DNA of 64,000 nt, taken from NCBI GenBank assembly GCA_001302245.1, contig LGYU01000020.1, positions 62,001 to 126,000 on the forward strand. Direction: 5' to 3'. How positions within the stretch are numbered: the first letter of the stretch is position 1; each line of letters begins with the position of its first letter. Source of the DNA: Chitinophagaceae bacterium PMP191F. GTDB taxonomy: Bacteria > Bacteroidota > Bacteroidia > Chitinophagales > Chitinophagaceae. Below the pieces are notes generated by a model, which was given only the letters and a program-made list of their open reading frames with translations, was not told the DNA's origin and made no database searches. Positions 1 to 9,751 of the stretch are shown in pieces. A program made the position numbers and the translations under genes.

Positions 1-1017
1 AAAAAAACGGATATGTCGTTTAGTGTTCAGCATGTACCTACAGGGCTTGAATACTGCGGTTCAGGGTTAAATGGCCTGTTTGCTCAACGGAAAAATATTT
101 TTAACCTGCGTTATATCAGCATGCTGGCTGCTATTGCCCGTTTTAATAGAGAGTCTATACGGATACTGGATAACCCGGACTATCAGCATTACTCACTGAA
201 ACAATATATTGATGAGTTTGGGTTTGGCGAAGATATGTTGTGGAAATACCTGGTGCCTATGAGTGCTGCCGTATGGTCAACACCCATGGATAAAATGCTT
301 GATTTTCCGGCAGTAACACTGATCCGTTTTTTTAAGAATCATGGTTTTTTAGGGTTGAATACCCAGCATCAGTGGTATACATTGGAAAATGGCAGCGAAT
401 CGTATAAACAGAAACTGATAGCGACCTTTAAGCAAAATATACAGGTGAACAATGCTGTTGCAGGTGTAGAACGTGCAGGAAACAAGGTGGTGATAAGTAC
501 CAGTGACGGAAGGAAGCAGGAATTTGATAAAGTGATACTGGCCTGTCATGCAGACCAGGCATTGCAGATGCTGCAACAACCTACTGCAGCAGAGCAGCGA
601 TTGTTAAGTTGTTTTAAATACCAGTACAATAAAGCAACTGTGCATACTGATGAGTCTGTAATGCCTGTTAATAAAAAGGTATGGAGTAGCTGGAATTACC
701 GTATTGAATTGCAACAGGGAATGTTAGTGCCTACTACCATATATTGGATGAACCGATTGCAGGGTGTTTCTGATAATAAGAATTATTTTGTTTCTATCAA
801 TGCTATCCCGGGAAGTATACCTGCTGAAAAAATTATTCGCGAAATTGATTATGAACACCCATTGTTTGATGTTGAAGCCATCAATGCGCAGCGTGAACTG
901 ACACTGCTGAACAGCGACGGACCGGTATATTATTGCGGCAGTTATTTTAAGTACGGTTTTCATGAAGATGCGTATGCTAGTGCTGTTGGATTGTGTAAAA
1001 TGCTGAAGCATGAATAG
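1..1017 (+). CDS. FAD-dependent amine oxidase-like protein, 5' truncated
   Basis: The reading frame is already open at base 1 (Lys-Lys-Thr-Asp before the first in-frame Met at 13), so the N-terminal FAD-binding Rossmann part lies outside the window and about 339 residues remain. The phrase TDMSFSV, a central substrate-domain region and a C-terminal FAD-closing segment (GPVYYCGSYFKYGFHEDA) match the COG2907 group of NAD/FAD-binding amine oxidases. This group is commonly found beside DUF1365 and cyclopropane-fatty-acid synthase genes, as here, and is presumed to act on membrane lipid acyl chains; its exact reaction is unknown to me. The stop overlaps the next gene by 8 bp, which suggests translational coupling. 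Family assignment is fairly secure, the reaction is not. Confidence 0.85.
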   Translation, partial: KKTDMSFSVQHVPTGLEYCGSGLNGLFAQRKNIFNLRYISMLAAIARFNRESIRILDNPDYQHYSLKQYIDEFGFGEDMLWKYLVPMSAAVWSTPMDKMLDFPAVTLIRFFKNHGFLGLNTQHQWYTLENGSESYKQKLIATFKQNIQVNNAVAGVERAGNKVVISTSDGRKQEFDKVILACHADQALQMLQQPTAAEQRLLSCFKYQYNKATVHTDESVMPVNKKVWSSWNYRIELQQGMLVPTTIYWMNRLQGVSDNKNYFVSINAIPGSIPAEKIIREIDYEHPLFDVEAINAQRELTLLNSDGPVYYCGSYFKYGFHEDAYASAVGLCKMLKHE

Positions 1018-1807
1018 TTGTTTGTATAAGGCTACAGTAATGCATTACCGGTTAAAGGGTAAGCAACACCGGTTTCACTACAAGGTGTTCATGTTTTATA
1101 TTGATCTGAATGAGCTGCCTTTATTATGTAAAAAGCTGTGGTTTGTAAGTCATAACCGGTTTAACATATTCAGCTTTCGCGATCATGAACATCTGCAGTT
1201 GCCGGCTGATGCACCTGATACATCCAGGAGTGCCCGGCAGCATATAACAGATTACCTGCAGCAACATGGTATTGAGCTGAATGAAGGCAGAATAATGCTG
1301 CTTACCAACCTGAATGTGATGGGTTACAATTTCAACCCGGTATCATTTTACTTTTGTTTTGATGAACATGAACAGCCGCTTTGTTGTGTGGCAGAGGTGA
1401 GTAATACTTTTCGCGAAATGAAACCTTACCTGTTGCATACAGAACAGCTAAAGGGTAACCGTTTCCGGTTGCTTACACGTAAGTATTTTTATGTATCGCC
1501 CTTTATTGATCATGATACTGATTTTGATTTTGATGTCACTATTCCTGATGACAGATTGAAAATTAAAATAGATGATTATAAAGATGAAGAGCTGATCTTT
1601 ATCAGTACTTTAACTGGTAGCAGAAGGTCTTTAAATAATCGCAGATTAACCTGGTATGGCCTGCGTTTTCCACTGATCACTATGCAGATAATTATACTGA
1701 TACACTGGAATGCGTTATTGTTATGGTTCAAGAAACTTCCTTATCACCGTAAAACTGCAAACCAACATCTGCAAAAAAACGTATATCGTAAATGTAGTAA
1801 GGGTTAG
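1010..1807 (+). CDS. DUF1365 family protein
   Basis: 265 residues, close to the usual DUF1365 length. The opening (Tyr-Lys-Ala-Thr-Val-Met-His-Tyr-Arg, then HRFHYKVFMFYIDL) and the central NVMGYNFNPVSFYFCF segment are characteristic of the family. There is no signal peptide; a hydrophobic stretch near the C-terminus (about residues 215-240) may touch the membrane. The ATG overlaps the end of the upstream oxidase gene and a fatty acid cyclopropane synthase follows, the standard neighbourhood of this family. A role in modifying unsaturated acyl chains of membrane phospholipids is inferred only from that conserved neighbourhood; the biochemical function is not known to me. Confidence 0.85.
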   Translation: MNSCLYKATVMHYRLKGKQHRFHYKVFMFYIDLNELPLLCKKLWFVSHNRFNIFSFRDHEHLQLPADAPDTSRSARQHITDYLQQHGIELNEGRIMLLTNLNVMGYNFNPVSFYFCFDEHEQPLCCVAEVSNTFREMKPYLLHTEQLKGNRFRLLTRKYFYVSPFIDHDTDFDFDVTIPDDRLKIKIDDYKDEELIFISTLTGSRRSLNNRRLTWYGLRFPLITMQIIILIHWNALLLWFKKLPYHRKTANQHLQKNVYRKCSKG

Positions 1808-1868
1808 CAGCGACTGCTGTATAGTTTATTAAAGGCGATATGGTTTTTATTTTAGTAGCAATTCTGAT

Positions 1869-3113
1869 ATGGCAACATTAGCAACCGTTGGTAAGTTGGA
1901 TAAAAAAAGTTTTTGCGAGCGTATTATTTTGTCATTGCTTGCAAAAATGGATCGGGGCACACTTTTTCTTACGTTGCCTGATGGTGCAACCATACGTATG
2001 GGAAGTGGAGAAGAATATGTGGTGGCAAACATACATGTAAAAGATAATTACTTTTTTAAGCGCTGTTTATTGTATGGTGATATTGGTTTTGGAGAAGCAT
2101 ACGTGGCAGGAGAGTGGGATACTGATAATATTACCAATGTGATCAAATGGTTTTTGCTGAATGTGAACAATGCACCTTCTGTTTCCGGTAGCAATGTTAA
2201 AACAGGTATAGTGAACGTATTGCGCCTGTTTAACAGGTTTTCGCACACCAGGAAGATGAACAGTGTGAATGGATCACGTAAAAATATTGCTGCCCATTAT
2301 GATCTGAACAATGAATTTTTCTCCCTGTTCCTTGATCCTACAATGACGTATTCTTCAGCTTATTTTACAGAGGATGGGATGAACCTGGAAGCTGCCCAAT
2401 ATGCAAAGTATGATCGTCTTTGCCGGCAGTTGCAACTAAAAGCAACAGATCGTGTGCTGGAAATTGGAACAGGATGGGGAGGGAATGCTATTTACATGGC
2501 AAAAAGATATGGCTGTCATGTTACTACAATCACTATTTCGCAGGAACAATATAAATTGGCAAAGGAACGTGTGGTGGAAGAAAAACTGGAGCATAGGGTA
2601 GAGGTGTTGTTGCAAGATTATCGTGTGGCGGAGGGAAAGTATGATAAAATTGTTTCTATTGAAATGCTGGAAGCTGTGGGTGCGGGTTTTATGGATCGTT
2701 ACTTCAGTAAGTGTTATGAGTTATTAAAGCCGCAGGGGATTCTTGCGTTGCAGGTAATTACCTGTCCCGATTCCCGATTTGATGCGCTGAAGAAAAGTGT
2801 AGACTGGATACAGAAGCATATTTTTCCCGGCTCACTGCTTCCTTCTGTTGCTGCCATCAACAGGTCTGTTAATGAAACCGGTGATATGACCTTGGTTGAC
2901 CTGAAAGATATCGGACTGCATTATGCCACTACATTAGAAATGTGGCGAAAGCAGTTTAATAAAAATCTTCCGGGTGTAAAGAAGCTGGGTTTTGATGACG
3001 CATTTATCCGTAAATGGAATTATTATTTATGCTATTGTGAAGCCGCTTTTACAATGCGCAATATACATGTAATGCAGATGACGTACACGCGCCCTAACAA
3101 TACGTTACGATGA
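1869..3113 (+). CDS. cfa: Cyclopropane-fatty-acyl-phospholipid synthase family methyltransferase
   Basis: Transfers a methylene or methyl group from S-adenosylmethionine to the double bond of membrane phospholipid acyl chains. The 414-residue protein has the family layout: an N-terminal lipid-recognition part (about 1-130), the phrase IAAHYDLNNEFFSLFLDPTMT (140-160), the SAM loop VLEIGTGWGG (196-205), SIEMLEAVG with the conserved acidic residue, and a C-terminal CEAAF segment. Length is normal. It is the third gene of a lipid operon, 61 bp after the DUF1365 gene. Related clusters make furan or methyl-branched fatty acids, so the product need not be a plain cyclopropane. Its last 9 bases overlap the end of the convergent transporter gene. 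Confidence 0.92.
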   Translation: MATLATVGKLDKKSFCERIILSLLAKMDRGTLFLTLPDGATIRMGSGEEYVVANIHVKDNYFFKRCLLYGDIGFGEAYVAGEWDTDNITNVIKWFLLNVNNAPSVSGSNVKTGIVNVLRLFNRFSHTRKMNSVNGSRKNIAAHYDLNNEFFSLFLDPTMTYSSAYFTEDGMNLEAAQYAKYDRLCRQLQLKATDRVLEIGTGWGGNAIYMAKRYGCHVTTITISQEQYKLAKERVVEEKLEHRVEVLLQDYRVAEGKYDKIVSIEMLEAVGAGFMDRYFSKCYELLKPQGILALQVITCPDSRFDALKKSVDWIQKHIFPGSLLPSVAAINRSVNETGDMTLVDLKDIGLHYATTLEMWRKQFNKNLPGVKKLGFDDAFIRKWNYYLCYCEAAFTMRNIHVMQMTYTRPNNTLR

Positions 3114-4460
3114 ACTCTCCGCTGAATGTTCTTCCCTGAAGGCTACAAAAATAATGGCAGCCACTGTACATAATATAAAGCCAAGTATGCCATTCATTCT
3201 TAAACCTGCATCATTACCGGGGTCTTTTCCATAGATCAGGAACATGGAGAATAATGCAATGCCGAAGGTTTGTGCTATTTTGATAAAAAAGTAGCGTACA
3301 GCAAAATATAATGCTTCTTTATTAGAACCGGTTTCGCGGCTGTCTTTAGCAATGATCTCAGCCAGTATGGCTACCGGCAGAATATTGAGTGATGCTACCG
3401 GAACAGATGCCAGTAATATCAGTGAATATATCTGTACTTCCGGGTTGACAGCAGGTTTTCCCAGGAAATAAATACCTGCAAACACCAGTGCCAGTATCAG
3501 CAGCGATACTATCACAATCCATTTTTTACCGATCCTTGCAGAAAGTGTATTGACAATCGGGTAAAAAATAAATGATACCAGGATCATGGTGATCATCAGT
3601 TTGTTGCCAATACTTTCTGGTAAGTGTAATAACACGGTAACAAAATACAGCAGCCCGGAACTGATAATGGTAACACCAATGAAGTAAGAGAAATCTGCTA
3701 CAATGAATAGCAGGAAATTCCTGTTGGATAATGTTTGTTTCAGTGCGGTTCTGATAGGAACAGCACTATACGTACTGAATGAATATTTTTTTTCATCAAT
3801 GGCAAATGCAGTAACAGCCATAAACAACGCTGCCAGCATTGCCAGCATTGCTACGGTATATTGCAATGCTGTTAATCGTGAAGCAATATCAAATGAATGC
3901 TGCAGCGCATCTGCAATATTGAAGGCATTGGAGGCAATGCCAATACCAAATACGTAGCCTACAGATTGCCAGGTAGACAAGCGCACTTTGGCGGCAGAAT
4001 CACGAGCCAGTTCGGGTAAAAGTGCATTGTAGGGAATAATATAAGTGGTAGTGGAAATGTAAAAACCGATCAGCATGCACACCAACCATATTGTATTGAC
4101 GGGTGCTATGTTTTGCTTGAGAGGATAGAAAACCAGGAAACAACATACTAATGATGGCAGTATGGCTTTTTTCATCAGTGGTATACGCCGGCCTGCAGGA
4201 TTGGTGCTGCGGTCGCTGATCTGTGCAATCAGCGGATCAAAAACAGCATCGGCCAAGCGGCCCCCTGCTGTAATGATGGTAATAGTGTTAAAGATGCCGA
4301 AAATAGCCACCTGGCTGATGAGTAAAGGTAAGCCACTGCCCGCGGGCGGTACGTACAGATATACAAGGATTACGCTGATAAGATTGATCATAATACTCCA
4401 GCCCATCATACCAAAAGCATATATAATCTGTCCTGAGCGTGGGAATGAGGATACCTGCAT
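3105..4460 (-). CDS. MFS transporter, GPH (glycoside-pentoside-hexuronide) type
   Basis: A 451-residue polytopic membrane protein with about twelve hydrophobic segments. The loop GGRLADAVFDPLIAQISDRS between segments 2 and 3 and the following GRRIPLM are the hallmark of the GPH/MelB branch (COG2211) of the major facilitator superfamily, which usually couples sugar uptake to a cation. The substrate cannot be read from sequence. It runs toward the lipid operon and shares 9 bp of 3' end with the cyclopropane synthase gene. COG2211 transporters recur beside oxidase/DUF1365/Cfa clusters, so a role in lipid or precursor movement is possible, but that is inference. Confidence 0.85.
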   Translation of the reverse strand: MQVSSFPRSGQIIYAFGMMGWSIMINLISVILVYLYVPPAGSGLPLLISQVAIFGIFNTITIITAGGRLADAVFDPLIAQISDRSTNPAGRRIPLMKKAILPSLVCCFLVFYPLKQNIAPVNTIWLVCMLIGFYISTTTYIIPYNALLPELARDSAAKVRLSTWQSVGYVFGIGIASNAFNIADALQHSFDIASRLTALQYTVAMLAMLAALFMAVTAFAIDEKKYSFSTYSAVPIRTALKQTLSNRNFLLFIVADFSYFIGVTIISSGLLYFVTVLLHLPESIGNKLMITMILVSFIFYPIVNTLSARIGKKWIVIVSLLILALVFAGIYFLGKPAVNPEVQIYSLILLASVPVASLNILPVAILAEIIAKDSRETGSNKEALYFAVRYFFIKIAQTFGIALFSMFLIYGKDPGNDAGLRMNGILGFILCTVAAIIFVAFREEHSAESSS

Positions 4461-4545
4461 AATTAATCTTCTGTGCGGAGAACCATTTGTTTTGTAACAA
4501 GCATTGAATATACTGATTCTTCATGATTCCGGGTTACTGGTTTTA

Positions 4546-4580
4546 TAAAACAAAATGGCTGTGCCAGGAATGGCACAGCC
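4546..4580 (-). terminator. Intrinsic terminator after the SusCD operon
   Basis: A perfect 10-bp stem (GGCTGTGCCA / TGGCACAGCC, 4557-4566 and 4571-4580) with a four-base loop. Read on the minus strand it is followed by ATTTTGTTTTAT. It lies 23 bp past the SusD stop codon and would end the minus-strand SusC-SusD transcript. Confidence 0.85.
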
Positions 4581-4602
4581 AGGGGTACCCATCGCTTGTA
4601 TT

Positions 4603-5979
4603 TTACTGATCCCACCACACTTTGTCAGACAAACCAACACCGGTGGGTGTGTTGGAAGAGTTATAATCCAGTTCTGTTTGCGGATATAAGAAACGTCTTG
4701 GGATCTGTGCAGTTGTTACATTGGGTGTTAATGCCGGAAGACCTGTACGACGCCAGTCGTTAAAAGTTTCCGGATCGAAATACATGGCAAGGTATTTCTG
4801 TGTTATGATGTTGGTGAGTGTAACATTCCCTGAAGGGTTTACTGATGGTTGTGCTACATACGCAGCGTAAGACGAAGCCACACCAAGATCAGTGAACGAC
4901 TGTTGTATACCTGCCAGGTAAGCAGCGCGTACCTGCGCATCGGGAGCTCCTGTCTGCAACAGGCATTCTGCTTTCATAAACTGTACTTCCACATTGGTCA
5001 GTAATGGTAATGCCTGATTGGCCACAAAATAAGGTCCTACTCCGTCAGGAGCATCGCTAAAGTCAAAAAGTGCCTTGCGTGCATTGTCGTTAAAAGAAGC
5101 TGAAATAGCGCTATAGGTAGGACCAAAAACAATATCACCTCTTGAGTTGAGATATTGATTCATGGGTGCACTACCTGTAGAAGTATTGAAGAAATAGAAA
5201 CGTGCATCATTAGCGCCACTGCTGTAATTGGAACTGGTTATTTCTGTAAGTGCCTTTGCATAGTTGGACGCATCTTTTTTAGCCAGGTGAAGATAGGCCC
5301 TTGCTTTCAGCGCATGTGCAAAATTGGTCCAGCTGGCTACTTCTGAGCTACCCGATGTTTGCGGATTGGACGGGCCAAAGATGATATCGTTGCTGTAAGG
5401 AAGCGGCAATACATCTGTTTGGGTAAAAAGCGTCAATGCCTGGTTGAGCAGGCTGAAAGCTGTATCGTAAATAGAGCTTTGGGCTGTAAACTGTGGCGTA
5501 AGATTACCAGATCCCTGGAAAGCCTGTGAATATGGAATATTGTTCCACAGATCAGTGCTCTGTATCAGTCCATAGGCCAGTAAGCAACGGCTGATGCCTC
5601 CATAGATCACATAACCCAGGCTATCTGACTGCTGTTTCAGCAATGTGAGGTTTTTCAGGTAACCTGCAAAAGTGTTGGCCCATGCAGGGTTGAAATCAGA
5701 TGCAGTAAATGAATAGCGTTGCCATGCATCCGGCTGGCGACCACCGCCATTTCCATTAATATATTGCATAAAGATGCCAGTATAGCGTGCAATGTCTCCA
5801 CCCACGGTATAGGCAAGATCACCCTGTGCTGCGGTGAGCAACACTCCTGGTGTAACATTGGGCGGCACATTGGGATTATCTGCTGCGCTATCCAGTTTTT
5901 TAGTGCACGACGTTGACAACAGCGCAATGAGTGCTGGTAATACTATATAGATGGTGATATATTGATTATAGCGTTTCAT
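4603..5979 (-). CDS. SusD-like outer-membrane lipoprotein (SusD-like_2 type)
   Basis: The glycan- or substrate-capturing lid of a SusC/SusD import complex. The 458-residue protein begins with a hydrophobic signal ending in LSTSC, giving a lipobox Cys at 25. The helical (TPR-like) body follows, and the C-terminal ETFNDWRRTGLP segment is typical of the SusD-like_2 branch. It lies 19 bp downstream of a SusC gene in the same direction and a strong terminator follows, so the two form a compact operon. No enzyme gene sits beside them, so the substrate is unknown. Confidence 0.93.
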   Translation of the reverse strand: MKRYNQYITIYIVLPALIALLSTSCTKKLDSAADNPNVPPNVTPGVLLTAAQGDLAYTVGGDIARYTGIFMQYINGNGGGRQPDAWQRYSFTASDFNPAWANTFAGYLKNLTLLKQQSDSLGYVIYGGISRCLLAYGLIQSTDLWNNIPYSQAFQGSGNLTPQFTAQSSIYDTAFSLLNQALTLFTQTDVLPLPYSNDIIFGPSNPQTSGSSEVASWTNFAHALKARAYLHLAKKDASNYAKALTEITSSNYSSGANDARFYFFNTSTGSAPMNQYLNSRGDIVFGPTYSAISASFNDNARKALFDFSDAPDGVGPYFVANQALPLLTNVEVQFMKAECLLQTGAPDAQVRAAYLAGIQQSFTDLGVASSYAAYVAQPSVNPSGNVTLTNIITQKYLAMYFDPETFNDWRRTGLPALTPNVTTAQIPRRFLYPQTELDYNSSNTPTGVGLSDKVWWDQ

Positions 5980-5998
5980 AATTCAAAAGTTTTTTTGA

Positions 5999-8900
5999 TT
6001 AAAATCTTAATGAAAGGCTGAGGGCGTATGAGCGTGTGCCAGGTGAGTTGAAATATTCAAGTCCCTGTGCATGGCTGCTGTTAGCAGTTAAACTTGATTC
6101 CGGATCTATACCTTTATAAGGTGTGTACAGGAACAGGTTTCTGCCAATGAATGAAATACTTGCGCCCTGTGCATGAACCGCTTTTGCTACTTTATCGCTG
6201 AGACTGTAGGTAAGTGTTACAACACGCAGACGTACCCAGTTTGAATTCTGTACAAACGGAGTACCCAGGCTGGAGTTGAAGGTGTTGTTTAATGAACCAA
6301 ACCAATACTGATTCAGCGGAACTACAATCGTGTTAGGTTTGCCACTTGAGTTCAGTACGCCCGGTAATACGGCTGTTTCATCACGCTTGTCTGTTTCTTT
6401 ACTGCGGCCATAGGCGTTCAATGCCGCTGTAGTGCCATTCCACATCTGGCTGCCTATCCTGAGATCCCAGAGGAATGACAGGTTAAAGCTTTTGTAGGTA
6501 AATGAGTTGTTGATGCCCATTGTCCAGTCCGGATTGGGATTGCCCATAGTAACAGTAGTGTCTGTTACGCCTACAGGGTAACCATAATTGGAGTTGGATG
6601 CAGGTGTGCCACTGTCATCGATCAGGATATTTCCGGCAGCATCACGCAACCAGTCGTTGCCGTATAACTGGTTCACCTGTTTGCCAGGTATCTGTTGGGT
6701 ACCGGCACCAAATCCATCCAGGAATTTCAGTACACGTAAACCGGTGGCTAGTCTTCTGACCACAGATCTGTTGCGTGCAAAGTTCACGTTGATATCCCAT
6801 TCAAATTCTTTTGATTTGACTGGCGAACCTCCTAATACTATTTCTACACCACTGCTTTTGATTTCACCGGAATTGAAATAGGCCTGTGTGGCACCGGAAG
6901 AAGGAGCAATATTTACCGGTACGATCAGGTCTTTAGACAGGTTGCTGTAATATGCGATATCAAAGTTGAGCCTGTTTTTAAAGAATTGCAGGTTTAAACC
7001 TACTTCGTTGGAATAGGTGTTTTCAGGCTTTAAATTTGGTTGTCCCAGTACTGTGTTCAAACCAAACGCGTTGATGTTGTTCTGCGGCCACGTAAGACCG
7101 GTAGTGTATCCATCATTCACCACCCATTGTACATAGTTGGTTTTAATGGTATACGGTGGCGCATCGTGGGCAATTTTTGCGTAAGAGTATCTTAATTTAC
7201 CAAAAGAGAGAATGTTATTGTCTGCATTTTTAAATACAGGCAACTCTGTAAATACCCAACCTACGCTGGCTGAAGGATAGAAGAACGAACGGTTTTCTTT
7301 GGGAAGAGTAGAAGACCAGTCGTTGCGGCCAGTTAAAGTTACAAACAACATCTCTTTCCAGTCAAAATCAAAACTGCCATATACTGCATTACGAACAATT
7401 TTTGTTTTTTCCTGGGTAGATGAAATGGTAACAGCGTTGGACATATTATCAAAACCAGGGAAGATCAGGTTGTCTCCTTGTGTACGTGCATCACGCAGGT
7501 TTTCTACATAATAGTTGGTACCTACAACGTAGTTGAACTTCAGATCTTTTGCCAGTTTCCTGTTGCCGGTAAAGCTCAGGTAGTTGTCGGAGTGTTTGTA
7601 AGTGATCTCGTCATCTACCACACGACCAGTATTGCCAAACGCCGCATTGGAACCTATATCATATACCTGGTGACGATTGTCTGTATAGTAATCCATACCA
7701 CTTTTTACTGAAGCTGTCAGCCAGTCGGCAAATTTGTAACTGGCCTGCACATAACCATAAAACCTGTTTACATTACTGTTGAATTTGTTTTTGTTGAGAG
7801 ACCAGTATGGATTATCGAAGTTGGACTTATAAGTACGTTGTGTACCATCTGCAAACTGGTAGGCAACTGGATTTGTTTTACTGCTTTGCCCGTTCAGCAG
7901 GTCAAACGAAACCGGTACGCGGTATAAAGGAAGGAATACACCAGCGGTATTGCTACCTTCCTGTACGGCGTCATTATCTGTGTTAACATACGTGCCTGAA
8001 CCTTCAACGCTGAACTTTGAAGTAAGATTGGCCCTGCCGCTTAATGTGGCAGTGGTTCTTTTAAAATCGTTGGTAGGTATAATACCAGTTTCGGTATTGT
8101 TAGACAGCGATGCCCTGAATGATGCATCCTGGTTTCCGCCGGAGATAGATACTGAATTGTAATAAGCTATTCCCTTCCTGAAGAATTTGTTGATATTGTC
8201 GTAAGGGGTGAACTTGGTTTTGGCAGTAGGATCACTTTTGCCTACCAGGAAACCATTTTTGTCATACTTATAATTGGTAGCACCATTATAATACATGGTA
8301 TCTGCCAGCGGACCCCAACTTCTTCCCCCTGCACCTTGTGGACCTACATACTGACCACCTGTACCCTGCAGGTACCTGCTCTGAAACTCAGGCAGGCGGC
8401 TTACCTCTGTCATGGTGAGCGAAGTGCTGTAATCGACCGAAAGACCTTTTCCTGCTCCTGTACGACCTTTTTTAGTGGTGTATACAATAACACCGTTGGC
8501 GCCGCGTAGTCCATACAAAGCTGTGGCCGCACCGCCTTTTAATACTGTAACGCTTTCAATATCATCAGGGTTTATATCCACGGCCCTGTTAGAGTTCTGA
8601 ACACCGGAGGTCTGGTAGTTCTGACCGCCCTGGGCTACAGAAGTTCCATCGCCGTTACTGTCATAGCTGCTGTTGTCTATGATTACGCCGTCAATTACAA
8701 TCAGCGGTTGTGCGTCACCGGTAAGTGAGTTTTGACCACGTATCTGTACAAAGGTGGGGGCACCGGCGGTTCCGGCAGATTTGGTGAGGTTAAGACCTGC
8801 CACCTGTCCGTTAAGACCATTCAGTACGTCGCCGGCATTTGATTTCATCAGCGTGCTGCCTTTTACAGTTTGTGCAGCATAGCCCAGCGCTTTTTCTTCG

Positions 8901-9238
8901 CGCCTGATACCTAAGGCGGTAACAAATACTTCCTGCAGGTTGCCATTCACTGTGCCCAGCGAAATGGATAACATAGTGCTGGTGCCTACTTTCTGCTCCA
9001 GGTTGTTATAACCGGTAGCACTGATTACCAGAACGGTGTTGGCATCAGGCACTTCAATTTTAAAACTGCCGTTCTCATCTGCCGATACACCTGCCCCGGA
9101 TCCTTTGATTTTGATAGTTGCAAAAGGGATGGCTTCCCCTTTGTCATTCTTTACCTGGCCGGTAACTGTGTGAGTTTGCGCAAATGCTGATAACAGGACA
9201 AGCATTGCGCATGTAAGCAATACAAGCGATTTTTTCAT
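5999..9238 (-). CDS. SusC/RagA family TonB-linked outer-membrane receptor
   Basis: A TonB-dependent barrel that imports the ligand held by its SusD partner. From the ATG at 9238 (chosen because it starts a clean signal peptide, MKKSLVLLTCAMLVLLSAFA; a TTG 16 codons upstream is possible but does not) the protein has 1079 residues. Order: signal peptide, carboxypeptidase-regulatory-like domain (TVTGQVKNDKGEAIPFATI), plug with VQIRGQNSLTGDAQPLIVIDG and NGVIVYTTKKG, then the beta-barrel ending in a terminal Phe (SLSLRF). Length is normal for SusC. The next SusC/SusD pair is transcribed divergently from the region upstream. Confidence 0.95.
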   Translation of the reverse strand: MKKSLVLLTCAMLVLLSAFAQTHTVTGQVKNDKGEAIPFATIKIKGSGAGVSADENGSFKIEVPDANTVLVISATGYNNLEQKVGTSTMLSISLGTVNGNLQEVFVTALGIRREEKALGYAAQTVKGSTLMKSNAGDVLNGLNGQVAGLNLTKSAGTAGAPTFVQIRGQNSLTGDAQPLIVIDGVIIDNSSYDSNGDGTSVAQGGQNYQTSGVQNSNRAVDINPDDIESVTVLKGGAATALYGLRGANGVIVYTTKKGRTGAGKGLSVDYSTSLTMTEVSRLPEFQSRYLQGTGGQYVGPQGAGGRSWGPLADTMYYNGATNYKYDKNGFLVGKSDPTAKTKFTPYDNINKFFRKGIAYYNSVSISGGNQDASFRASLSNNTETGIIPTNDFKRTTATLSGRANLTSKFSVEGSGTYVNTDNDAVQEGSNTAGVFLPLYRVPVSFDLLNGQSSKTNPVAYQFADGTQRTYKSNFDNPYWSLNKNKFNSNVNRFYGYVQASYKFADWLTASVKSGMDYYTDNRHQVYDIGSNAAFGNTGRVVDDEITYKHSDNYLSFTGNRKLAKDLKFNYVVGTNYYVENLRDARTQGDNLIFPGFDNMSNAVTISSTQEKTKIVRNAVYGSFDFDWKEMLFVTLTGRNDWSSTLPKENRSFFYPSASVGWVFTELPVFKNADNNILSFGKLRYSYAKIAHDAPPYTIKTNYVQWVVNDGYTTGLTWPQNNINAFGLNTVLGQPNLKPENTYSNEVGLNLQFFKNRLNFDIAYYSNLSKDLIVPVNIAPSSGATQAYFNSGEIKSSGVEIVLGGSPVKSKEFEWDINVNFARNRSVVRRLATGLRVLKFLDGFGAGTQQIPGKQVNQLYGNDWLRDAAGNILIDDSGTPASNSNYGYPVGVTDTTVTMGNPNPDWTMGINNSFTYKSFNLSFLWDLRIGSQMWNGTTAALNAYGRSKETDKRDETAVLPGVLNSSGKPNTIVVPLNQYWFGSLNNTFNSSLGTPFVQNSNWVRLRVVTLTYSLSDKVAKAVHAQGASISFIGRNLFLYTPYKGIDPESSLTANSSHAQGLEYFNSPGTRSYALSLSLRF

Positions 9239-9751
9239 GGTAGTGCTTTTAGATGAAGGAATAAACCGTTTACAACTATAAGGCAAGCATATCCGAAAAA
9301 AAGCTGTACTTAAAATAGGTCAAAAAGTACCGTTAACATTTGGCTAATAATTGTTAATGCTTTTCTTGAAGTGTAATTTGATTGTCAGCTATTTAAGAAA
9401 GCATGTATTAACAATTGTTATTGAATTGCTATTGATTGAATGAGTTGTTTAATAAGCCGGTTACGTAAACGAATAAGTGAAGTTGGAAAAACACATCATT
9501 ATTTGACTGTAAGCACAGTTGCAGCCTGCTTCTGCATGTTTTGCTCAAACCTTATAGCAGTTTTTTAAAAGATCGACTCCTTCTGTCGGATTGTGTTTTT
9601 ATAAGAGGTGATATCGTATTGTATACGTCCTTCATTTCGGAATGTGAAAAATACAGTTCAATGTTCTAATTCGCCTGTTTGACCGTACAGTACAACAGTC
9701 AATCCTCAATTTTTGTCATTTCGTGCTTTAACCAAAGCCAAAAACAATCAC
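9239..9751. promoter_or_regulatory. Divergent control region between two SusCD operons
   Basis: No credible coding frame. It must hold the promoters of both SusC genes. For the minus-strand gene, TACTTTTTGACC (complement of 9319-9330) resembles the TAnnTTTG element with one extra T. Two AT-rich dyads are visible: the perfect 12-bp palindrome TAACAATTGTTA (9409-9420) and a related half-palindrome near 9345-9358. They may be regulator sites. No convincing -33/-7 pair was found for the plus-strand gene. No sigma/anti-sigma pair or hybrid sensor gene lies beside either operon in the window. Confidence 0.4.
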
